Part shown: positions 57,774 through 64,000 of the stretch, piece by piece | How positions within the stretch are numbered: the stretch's first letter is position 1 | Layout: every line of letters begins with the position of its first letter | DNA from: an uncultured Clostridia bacterium | GTDB lineage: Bacteria > Bacillota > Clostridia > Oscillospirales > Acutalibacteraceae | NCBI GenBank assembly: GCA_904420155.1 | Contig: CAJFUH010000003.1 | Span: forward strand, 31,393 to 95,392 | Length of the DNA stretch: 64,000 nt | Direction: 5' to 3' | The notes under the pieces: generated by a model | Told to the model about the DNA's origin: nothing | What the model saw: the letters and a program-made list of their open reading frames with translations, nothing else | Database searches by the model: none | Made by a program: the position numbers and the translations under genes

Positions 57774-59183
57774 TTATACCGGATGGACCTTTTCTTCCAT
57801 GTCGACATGGGCAGAATCGATCTTATATTTAGCGTCACGTCTCTTTTTAAAGAAATCAAGCGCTACTTTCGGGAACTGAGCATAAGAAAGCACATCTTCT
57901 TCCTGCTCAATCCACTCGGAAATTTCTGTGCGCAGCTTATCCAGTTCCGGTTCCAACAAATCGGCTGGCCGGCAAGTAATGGCCGGTTCATCACCGATAA
58001 TCTTTTTACGGAACTCCGGATCAATGGGCATAGGAGTAGCGCCATATTTGCCGGCAACTAAGCCTTTAAACTCATTGGTACACATTTTATAGCGTTCGCC
58101 TGTAATAACGTTAAATACTGCCTGCGTACCCACAATCTGGGAAGTAGGCGTGACCAGCGGCGGATAGCCGGAATCCTGGCGTACTCTGGGAACTTCTTTC
58201 AATACCTCTTCCAATTGGTCTTCTTTGCCCGCCTGTTTTAACTGAGAAAGCAAATTGGAAAGCATACCGCCGGGAACCTGATACATCAGGGCATTGGTAT
58301 CAGTAGCCAACATTTTAGGATCAAGCAAACCATTGTCCAAATATTTCTGACGCAAAGTCATGAAATACTCACGGATTTCATTGAGCAGAACCAAATCCAA
58401 ACCAGTATCATATTCGGTATCCTTGAGGGCAGCCACCATAGATTCGGTGGGGGCATGGGAAGTGCCCAAAGCCAATGGAGACATAGCGGTATCAATCATA
58501 TCAGCACCTGATTCGATACCCTTGAGCAGACACATGGAAGCTAAACCGGAAGTGTAATGCGTGTGCAGTTGAACCGGAATGGACACCGCGCCCTTAATGG
58601 CCTTGACCAACTCTGCCGTGTGGTAAGGAGTAAGCAGAGCGGCCATATCCTTAATACAGATAGAATCCGCGCCCGCTTCCTCAATACGCTTCGCATAATC
58701 CACATAATACTCGTTGGTAAATACTGGACCCGTAGTATAAGAGATCGCTACCTGGGCATGAGCCTTTTCTTTTTTGGCTGCCTTAATGGCTACCTGTAAA
58801 TTTTTGATATCGTTCAGCGCATCAAAAATACGAATGATATCAATACCATTTGCTACAGAACGCTGTACAAAGTATTCCAGAACATCATCGGCGTAATGGC
58901 GGTACCCCAACATATTCTGTCCTCTAAAAAGCATTTGCAACTTGGTATTGGGGCATTTTTGACGGATAATGCGCAAGCGCTCCCACGGATCTTCATTCAA
59001 AAAACGCAGGCAGGAATCAAAAGTAGCTCCACCCCAGCATTCTAAGGAATGAAAGCCCACTTGGTCCAGTTTTTCCAAAATGGGAAGCATTTCTTCCGTG
59101 GACATTCTAGTTGCAATCAAAGACTGGTGCGCATCACGCAGAACAGTCTCTGTGACAAGGATCTTCTTTTTCTGCTTTGCCAT
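57774..59183 (-). CDS. oadA: Oxaloacetate decarboxylase alpha / transcarboxylase 5S-type subunit
   Basis: Biotin-dependent carboxyltransferase acting on pyruvate/oxaloacetate. About 469 residues: HMGL-like TIM barrel with ETVLRDAHQSLIATRM (about 11-26), metal motif LHTHYTSGLA (about 207-216) and catalytic Lys in CIKDMAALL, then the conserved C-terminal domain. It lacks a fused biotinyl domain, which is encoded separately just upstream. Start ATG 59181-59183 behind GGGAGG. No OadB or OadG membrane subunit is near, so a Na+ pump is not supported by this locus. Confidence 0.9.
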   Translation of the reverse strand: MAKQKKKILVTETVLRDAHQSLIATRMSTEEMLPILEKLDQVGFHSLECWGGATFDSCLRFLNEDPWERLRIIRQKCPNTKLQMLFRGQNMLGYRHYADDVLEYFVQRSVANGIDIIRIFDALNDIKNLQVAIKAAKKEKAHAQVAISYTTGPVFTNEYYVDYAKRIEEAGADSICIKDMAALLTPYHTAELVKAIKGAVSIPVQLHTHYTSGLASMCLLKGIESGADMIDTAMSPLALGTSHAPTESMVAALKDTEYDTGLDLVLLNEIREYFMTLRQKYLDNGLLDPKMLATDTNALMYQVPGGMLSNLLSQLKQAGKEDQLEEVLKEVPRVRQDSGYPPLVTPTSQIVGTQAVFNVITGERYKMCTNEFKGLVAGKYGATPMPIDPEFRKKIIGDEPAITCRPADLLEPELDKLRTEISEWIEQEEDVLSYAQFPKVALDFFKKRRDAKYKIDSAHVDMEEKVHPV

Positions 59184-59196
59184 GTCACTACCTCCC

Positions 59197-59607
59197 TTAC
59201 TGGAGGGAAACAAGAGGAGTTCCAGAATCTACGTTCTCACCCTTGTTTACGCTCACGCCGGCTATCACCGCATCACGGGGGGATACAATTTCATTTTCCA
59301 TCTTCATGGCTTCCAGGATCAACAACGTTTCCCCTTTTGCCACCTTTTGGCCCGGTTGTACCAAAATATTCAAAATGGTACCCGGCATGGGAGACTTGAT
59401 CGTCTCAGAACCAGCCGCAGGCGCGGCAGCTTTGGGGGCGGCCGGTGCTGGTGCTGGAGCCGGCTGCGCTACGGCAGGAGCCGGGGCAGCAACGGGAGCG
59501 GCTGCTGGAACAGGAGCAGCAGCGGGGGCGGGGGCGGAAGAAGCGCCAACCTCCTCCACCTGTACATCATATACGGTACCGTTGACAGTTACTTTTAAAT
59601 TTTTCAT
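59197..59607 (-). CDS. Biotin carboxyl carrier protein
   Basis: 136 residues: short N-terminal strand pair, an Ala/Pro-rich flexible linker (about 22-66) and a biotinyl domain with EAMKMEN, biotinylated lysine K102. The linker lets biotin swing between the two carboxyltransferases encoded on either side. The stop lies 13 bases before the oadA-like start. Confidence 0.95.
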   Translation of the reverse strand: MKNLKVTVNGTVYDVQVEEVGASSAPAPAAAPVPAAAPVAAPAPAVAQPAPAPAPAAPKAAAPAAGSETIKSPMPGTILNILVQPGQKVAKGETLLILEAMKMENEIVSPRDAVIAGVSVNKGENVDSGTPLVSLQ

Positions 59608-59652
59608 TCTGTTTTATCCTCCTGACATGATATCTTTAAGAAATGTATAAAA

Positions 59653-61017
59653 TCAAATCTGAATGTTTGCATGCTTCTTGGGGAGGGTGGATACTCTCTT
59701 ACCCGCCAGCATGTCTAAAGCAGCAAACAGCTTTGCACGCGTATCAGCAGGATCGATGATATCGGAGATATATCCGTTGGCAGCAGCCACAAAGGGAGAA
59801 GCCTCTGTCTCTTTAAACTTCTCTATCAACTGCACACGGTCTTCGATGGGATTCTGGGAACCCTTGAGCTTATCGCTCCATAGGATCATAGCGGCAGTTT
59901 CTGGAGCCAACGGGGAAACTACTGCATCCGGCCATGCCATCACAACGTCGGCATTAGCGCCTTGTCCAGCTACAGCCACATAGAGAGGACCATAGGCATT
60001 TCCGGTAATGACAGTCAACTTAGCAGTGGTAGCCTCTGAATAGGCGTTTGACAGCTTCACCGCTTCTTTTAAAGAATCAAAACCTACGGAGTTTACAAAA
60101 GTAATCACCGGAATAGCGAAAGCATCGCAAAAGCGCACCATACGCGCGGCCTTAGAGCAGGCGTCCGCATCGATTTTTCCTTCCTCCTCACCGGGTTGGG
60201 AAGCCACTACGCCCACCGTATTTCCACCTAATCTGGCCAGGCCTGTCACGACGGCTGCTCCGTATCCTTTTTGTAGTTCTACAAAACTTTCGGCATCTAC
60301 CGCAGCGCTGATCACACCATAAACATCCTCCGCAGCAGCGGTGGCGGTGATATCCGTAAACTCAGAGATAGCCGCATTGGACAAATTATTGGAAGGCAAC
60401 ATCGCAACCATCTGTCTGGCCGCAGCAATGGCTTCTTTCTCATCCTTGGCCGCGATATGCACTAAGCCCGCCTTCTGTGCAGCGTCCAACGTGCCGTCTA
60501 TGCCGTCTGTAGCAATGGCCATCTGGCCCTTTTCCGACATAATAACTACATCCGCACTGACCGCGATCATTGCGCTGGTTCCCAGGCACGGACCCAATAC
60601 AACAGAGATTTGAGGAACAACGCCAGAGAGGTTGTTGCTGGCAAGCAATAGCTCACCGTAAGAAGCCAGCATATCGCTGCCTTCTTTCAGACGGGCTCCT
60701 ACCGAATCATACAATCCGATCACTGGCGCTCCTGTCTTAACAGCAAGGTCATACACTTTTTTGATTTTTGCCGCTTGGGCCTTGGACATGGCTCCGCCGG
60801 CAATGTCGCTGTTTTGAGCAAACGCATAAGCGGGGCATCCATCCACACTACCAAATCCCGCGACCGCTTCCGCATAGCTGTCACCAGATTTTACAAAATT
60901 ATCAATTTCTACAAAGGTCCCTTCATCGAAAAGGGTTTGCAACCGTTGGTAAGCTTTTGTTTGCTCAGTGGCCTCCTTTGCTTCCTTGAGCAATGCAAGC
61001 TTGCTATCTAAACTCAT
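59653..61017 (-). CDS. Acyl-CoA carboxylase carboxyltransferase / 12S-like subunit
   Basis: 454 residues, crotonase-fold carboxyltransferase (PF01039-type). Recognisable: FDEGTFVEIDNF, GSVDGCPAYAFAQNSDIAGGAMSKAQAAKI, SVGARLKEG, PQISVVLGPCLGTSAMIA, and the acyl-CoA half ITFVNSVGFDSLK, MAWPDAVVSPLAPETAA. It is shorter than methylmalonyl-CoA decarboxylase alpha or transcarboxylase 12S (around 510 residues), mainly by a reduced N-terminus missing the usual basic RGKLTARERI-like segment. Acyl-CoA substrate (methylmalonyl- or another) unknown. Confidence 0.85.
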   Translation of the reverse strand: MSLDSKLALLKEAKEATEQTKAYQRLQTLFDEGTFVEIDNFVKSGDSYAEAVAGFGSVDGCPAYAFAQNSDIAGGAMSKAQAAKIKKVYDLAVKTGAPVIGLYDSVGARLKEGSDMLASYGELLLASNNLSGVVPQISVVLGPCLGTSAMIAVSADVVIMSEKGQMAIATDGIDGTLDAAQKAGLVHIAAKDEKEAIAAARQMVAMLPSNNLSNAAISEFTDITATAAAEDVYGVISAAVDAESFVELQKGYGAAVVTGLARLGGNTVGVVASQPGEEEGKIDADACSKAARMVRFCDAFAIPVITFVNSVGFDSLKEAVKLSNAYSEATTAKLTVITGNAYGPLYVAVAGQGANADVVMAWPDAVVSPLAPETAAMILWSDKLKGSQNPIEDRVQLIEKFKETEASPFVAAANGYISDIIDPADTRAKLFAALDMLAGKRVSTLPKKHANIQI

Positions 61018-61077
61018 CTTTGTTCCTCCATTCCTCTGCTACTCATAGGATAAATTGAAATAGCAAAATCAAAAATT

Positions 61078-61106
61078 ATTATAGTACATTTTAAATGAAA
61101 TAACAA
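61078..61106 (-). promoter_or_regulatory. Sigma-A promoter of the biotin-enzyme operon
   Basis: Minus strand TTGTTA (61101-61106), 17-base spacer, perfect TATAAT (61078-61083); a GGAGG site precedes the carboxyltransferase ATG. Confidence 0.7.
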
Positions 61107-61114
61107 GTATTCTG

Positions 61115-61516
61115 CTAAAAAGATCGACAATTTTTACATTTCCGGATCAATTGGCTAAAATCGATTGCCATTTTGTCGTCAATTTGCTCAAAGCCAAACT
61201 GTTTCAAAAGAGGAAATAAAGATTTCTGCCGGCATACCGCCCGAAAAACTTGGCGATTGAGCCCGTAAGAAGCCGCCGCCTTCACCATAGAATCCGCCAA
61301 ATCTTTCTCTTCCCCAGAAAGCTTGTCCAACTCTTTTCCATATAACACTACTTCCAGGATTCTGACTTGTCCGTCTAAAAGGTCCAGGGCCACGTATCCC
61401 AGTTTTTCCCCGCCGCATCGGGCAACCAATACTGCCGGCTCCCTCCCATCTGCGCCGCAGCGCTCTAGAATCGGGGCACAAAAGGTTTCCTCTTTTTCTG
61501 GTAATATGGTAAACAT
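61115..61516 (-). CDS. Uncharacterised small protein, possibly GNAT-like
   Basis: 133 residues from ATG 61514-61516 (AGGAGG 11 bases upstream; an ATG at 61525 lies too close to it). The pattern GGEKLGYVALDLLDGQVRILEV followed by a helix and MVKAAASYGLNRQVFRAVCRQKSLFPLLKQFGFEQI resembles GNAT strands beta2-beta5, but the acetyl-CoA P-loop (Q/RxxGxG/A) is not evident, so acetyltransferase activity is doubtful. Cysteine-rich end (CKNCRSF). Follows rluB by a few bases and is co-transcribed. Confidence 0.65.
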   Translation of the reverse strand: MFTILPEKEETFCAPILERCGADGREPAVLVARCGGEKLGYVALDLLDGQVRILEVVLYGKELDKLSGEEKDLADSMVKAAASYGLNRQVFRAVCRQKSLFPLLKQFGFEQIDDKMAIDFSQLIRKCKNCRSF

Positions 61517-61521
61517 ACCCG

Positions 61522-62274
61522 TCATCTCCTCCTTGCCGCCGGTTTGGCGCTGGCCATCAGACGTTTCACTTCTTCGTTGGTCAGCTCTCTCCATTGTCCT
61601 TGCTGAACCATGCCCAGCTTAACCGGTCCAATGGCCGTCCGGCGCAAACGGGCCACTTCCAGCCCCAACTGCTCGCACATTTTACGGATCTGACGGTTTC
61701 TGCCTTCATGCAGGACGATCTCCAGCACCACTCGGTTGGGTTCCTGAGAAATCACGCGGACATCGGCGGGGGCCGTCTTTTTCCCGTCGATGTCCATCCC
61801 CACTTGAAACTGCACCAGCTGCTCTTCCGTGATAGAAGGGCGTACTGTCACTCGGTACGTCTTGGAGACATGGCGGGATGGATGGGAAATGGTATTGGCA
61901 AAGTTCCCATCATTGGTCATCAGCAATAACCCCTCGGATTCCCGGTCCAGCCTTCCCACTGGATATACCCGTGCCGGCACATCTTCCACCAGCTCCGCCA
62001 CGCATTTACGGCCCCGTTCATCGCTCATCGTAGAAACATATCCACGAGGCTTATGTAGCAAAATATAGTAATGTTTTTGCCTATTGGAGGTCTCAATCTT
62101 CTGTCCTGCTACTGTAATATGATCCCGTTTGGGGTCGGCTTTATCCCCTACTTGTGCTACTCTGCCGTTGACCTTGACTTGTTTCTGTGCAATCAATTCC
62201 TCTGCTTTCCTACGAGAGGCCACCCCACAGTCAGCCAATATTTTTTGCAACCTGATTTTCTGTTCCTGACTCAA
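61522..62274 (-). CDS. rluB: 23S rRNA pseudouridine synthase RluB/RsuA family
   Basis: About 251 residues: N-terminal S4 domain (RLQKILADCGVASRRKAEELI), catalytic Asp in GRLDRESEGLLLMTNDG, LVEDVPARVYPVGRL and the C-terminal RQIRKMCEQLG. TTG start at 62272-62274, six bases after GGAGG; an upstream TTG at 62295 lacks a ribosome site. In Bacillus RluB modifies 23S rRNA 2605. Confidence 0.94.
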   Translation of the reverse strand: MSQEQKIRLQKILADCGVASRRKAEELIAQKQVKVNGRVAQVGDKADPKRDHITVAGQKIETSNRQKHYYILLHKPRGYVSTMSDERGRKCVAELVEDVPARVYPVGRLDRESEGLLLMTNDGNFANTISHPSRHVSKTYRVTVRPSITEEQLVQFQVGMDIDGKKTAPADVRVISQEPNRVVLEIVLHEGRNRQIRKMCEQLGLEVARLRRTAIGPVKLGMVQQGQWRELTNEEVKRLMASAKPAARRR

Positions 62275-62330
62275 CCTATTCCTCCATTCTGCCAAACAAA
62301 GCAGCTTTTTCTTTTATAATATTCCACACT

Positions 62331-62363
62331 GAAAGCCGGCAAAGTAGTCCTGTGCCGGCTTTT
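62331..62363 (-). terminator. Hairpin downstream of dacF
   Basis: Stem GAAAGCCGGCA (62331-62341) with 62353-62363; the T-run is short on the minus strand. Lies between the dacF stop and rluB. Confidence 0.6.
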
Positions 62364-62373
62364 CAAACGACCA

Positions 62374-63513
62374 TTAATGAAATAATTGCCAAAAAAAGTT
62401 CTTGACCCTTTCCCAAAAGGTGGGAGTATATGGAATAGCCTCCACATCCTGGCGCACTACCAGACCGGAAGAAGCAATTTCTTCCCCATCCAGCAGGTAT
62501 CGGATCTTTCCAACCAATTGCCCATTTCTCACTGGAGCATAAGCAAACCGGGGAAGCTCAATTACCTTTTGAATACGATCTACATCATAAATCCCTACCG
62601 TGGCCTTTTCTACCGTACTTCCGCTAACCATCACCTCTTGGGAGGTTCCCCCAGCCAAAGGTAAGGAGAATGTTTCTGTGGTATTATCAAATGTGACCGA
62701 CTTGACCTGGGAAAATCCATAATTAAGCATATTCTGATGATCATTCCAATCATCCGGCGCGTTAAGCGTAACCGCAATCAGACGGACGCCATCCCGTTCT
62801 GCACAGGATACCAAGCAGCGGCCGGATTTTTTGGTAAATCCAGTTTTTACCCCAATACAGCCCTGATACATGCTCAGCAAGCGATTATGATTGCTCAAAG
62901 TGACTTTCATGGGCGGATTGATAAACTCTACCTGCATACTGCGCTGGGAAGTAATCTCCTGAAACCCGGGAAGTTCCATGGCATACGTGGCTAACAGCGC
63001 CATATCATAGGCCGTGGTGTAGTGGTTATCGTCATCCAATCCGGAGGGGGTAACAAAATGTGTATTTGTCATCCCGATCTGAGCCGCCTTTTCATTCATC
63101 AAAACGGCAAACTCCTCCTGGGAACCAGCTAAGGACAAAGCCGCCGCATTGGCGGCGTCGTTGCCGGAAGACAAAAGCATCCCTTTTGCCAAAGTTTCTA
63201 ATGTCACGACATTCCCTGGTTTGAGGCCCATGGACGACCCTTCCACTGCTACCATTTCTTCGGTAATGGTTACTTCCCGATTGTCCGCTTGAGCCGCTTC
63301 CAGTGTAAGCATAGCCGTCATAATTTTGGTAGTACTGGCCATAGACAGCTTTTCTGTCTCATTTTTTGCAAAAAGAACCTTACCATTGTCCGCACAATAG
63401 ACGATGGCAGCTTTGGCGGACACTCCTGGTTGCTGCGCGTGCACCAAATGCACAGGGCAACTTATCACAAAAAAACAAGCTAAAAAAAACGCCGCTATTT
63501 TTTTCCATTTCAT
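62374..63513 (-). CDS. dacF: D-alanyl-D-alanine carboxypeptidase DacF-like
   Basis: Low-molecular-weight penicillin-binding protein of about 379 residues. N-terminal signal peptide (1-27), active-site SxxK at S60-K63 (ASTTKIM), SGN in LLSSGNDAANA and KTG in GVKTGFTKKSG, then the C-terminal domain and a final amphipathic helix (FWERVKNFFWQLF) for membrane attachment. ATG 63511-63513 uses AGGTG nine bases upstream. It trims D-Ala from peptidoglycan; DacF acts in the spore cortex in Bacillus, but vegetative DacA-type function is also possible. Confidence 0.92.
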   Translation of the reverse strand: MKWKKIAAFFLACFFVISCPVHLVHAQQPGVSAKAAIVYCADNGKVLFAKNETEKLSMASTTKIMTAMLTLEAAQADNREVTITEEMVAVEGSSMGLKPGNVVTLETLAKGMLLSSGNDAANAAALSLAGSQEEFAVLMNEKAAQIGMTNTHFVTPSGLDDDNHYTTAYDMALLATYAMELPGFQEITSQRSMQVEFINPPMKVTLSNHNRLLSMYQGCIGVKTGFTKKSGRCLVSCAERDGVRLIAVTLNAPDDWNDHQNMLNYGFSQVKSVTFDNTTETFSLPLAGGTSQEVMVSGSTVEKATVGIYDVDRIQKVIELPRFAYAPVRNGQLVGKIRYLLDGEEIASSGLVVRQDVEAIPYTPTFWERVKNFFWQLFH

Positions 63514-63603
63514 TCCTTCCATCACCTGCCCATGTCAATATATGCACAGGTTCTGGTAAAATAGTCCTATTGGATTCCAGATTCTTGGATAAGGAAAAAT
63601 CCG

Positions 63604-64000
63604 TCAGATCACCGGATCCTCCAACGCTACTTCTTCTACCGGGGCGGAATCTTCCTTTTTGGATTTGCGTGTAGATTTTCCTTCTGATTTCTTAAAAAGG
63701 GAGCTAATTTTATCCACCACTTCCGGAACCATTCCAATAACGCGATCCGTAGAATTTTGAAACGGCTCTACCTGTAATAACTTGACATCTCCATTGCTGA
63801 CGGATAAAAACGCCACAGGAGAGATGGTAATGCCCGCTCCGCTTCCCCCTCCAAATAAATCCTTTTGGTTGGTATTCTTGGTGGGGAAATCCGATCCACC
63901 CGCGGCAAACCCATAGGTCACCTTGGATACTGGAATAATCATCGTGCCGTCCGGACAGGTGATGGGATCTCCAATAATCGTATTCACATCCACCATCTGT
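63604..64000 (-). CDS. gerW: GerW family sporulation protein (YtfJ), partial
   Basis: The reading frame runs off the right edge; the visible part is the core TIIGDPITCPDGTMIIPVSKVTYGFAAGGSDF, the GGGSGAGITISPVAFL turn and a disordered basic-acidic tail (FKKSEGKSTRKSKKEDS). The ATG at 63994-63996 is probably internal, because family members have about 15-20 residues before MVDVNTIIG. In Bacillus YtfJ/GerW is linked to spore germination. DacF and GerW are close neighbours in Bacillus too (ytfJ locus), but adjacency here is not decisive. Confidence 0.88.
   Translation of the reverse strand, partial: QMVDVNTIIGDPITCPDGTMIIPVSKVTYGFAAGGSDFPTKNTNQKDLFGGGSGAGITISPVAFLSVSNGDVKLLQVEPFQNSTDRVIGMVPEVVDKISSLFKKSEGKSTRKSKKEDSAPVEEVALEDPVI

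Noticed and set aside
1..64000. tRNA, rRNA, CRISPR, transposon or prophage content
   Set aside because: All gaps were read: none is long enough or shows cloverleaf, spaced repeats, transposase or integrase signatures.

Overview
The window comes from a spore-forming, anaerobic member of the Clostridia, most likely an Oscillospirales/Ruminococcaceae-type organism. The support is the set of endosporulation genes (spoIVA, a sipL-type DUF3794/LysM gene, spoVM, yabP, yabQ, a SpoVB-like flippase, a gerW family gene, tepA next to a SpoIIIE-type translocase), clostridial oxygen-sensitive enzymes (a four-subunit ferredoxin-linked 2-oxoacid oxidoreductase, HemZ), rex, and strong AGGAGG ribosome-binding sites with frequent TTG/GTG starts. 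The species cannot be fixed from sequence alone. Almost everything is chromosomal core; I see no insertion sequence, prophage, CRISPR array, rRNA or tRNA. Most genes lie on the minus strand; the plus-strand exceptions are a fragment at the left edge, a pfkB sugar kinase, and aconitase-isocitrate dehydrogenase-rex.

Layout. 1-3.3 kb: tail of an unknown gene, a THUMP RNA methyltransferase, long-form hibernation factor hpf, an amidohydrolase. 3.4-8.5 kb: the block yabR(S1)-divIC-yabQ-yabP-rqcP-hup-mazG-SpoVB-like flippase, which matches the Bacillus order yabM-yabN-yabO-yabP-yabQ-divIC-yabR with hup inserted; a good sigma-E type promoter precedes yabP. 8.7-12.2 kb: zinc-ribbon protein, nucleoside kinase, pfkB kinase, a spore-type amidase without signal peptide. 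12.5-19.4 kb: operon recJ-relA-dtd-MBL hydrolase-hemZ from one clear promoter. 19.5-21.7 kb: cdaA-cdaR (c-di-AMP). 21.8-24.4 kb: ispD-ispF, then a DUF3343 Se/S-carrier-like gene and a class V aminotransferase. 24.5-27.9 kb: a ParA-like ATPase heading a vor-type oxidoreductase operon. 28-36 kb: SGNH hydrolase, ygiQ-MBL-DUF3006, tepA and ftsK/spoIIIE. 35.9-40.1 kb (plus): acn-icd with a long leader, then rex.

40.2-43.8 kb holds a spore-coat basement module: spoIVA, sipL and, in a gap too short for ordinary gene calling, a 28-codon spoVM preceded by an undescribed 49-codon membrane-protein gene. 44-57.5 kb reproduces the classic Firmicutes order thiN-rsgA-prkC-prpC-rlmN-rsmB-(YugP metallopeptidase)-fmt-def-priA-rpoZ-gmk-remA-yicC, apparently one long operon driven from a TTGACA/TAAAAT promoter at 57.6 kb. 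57.8-61.1 kb is a three-gene biotin enzyme operon (carboxyltransferase, biotin carrier, oxaloacetate decarboxylase alpha-like subunit) with neither biotin carboxylase nor membrane pump subunit, a composition like transcarboxylase. The right end holds a GNAT-like orphan, rluB, dacF and a truncated gerW.

The most rewarding points are the hidden spoVM plus small membrane gene, the transcarboxylase-like operon, the DUF3343/aminotransferase pair, the sigma-E promoter that fixes the yabP start, the structured leader of acn, and several perfect palindromes sitting on promoters.
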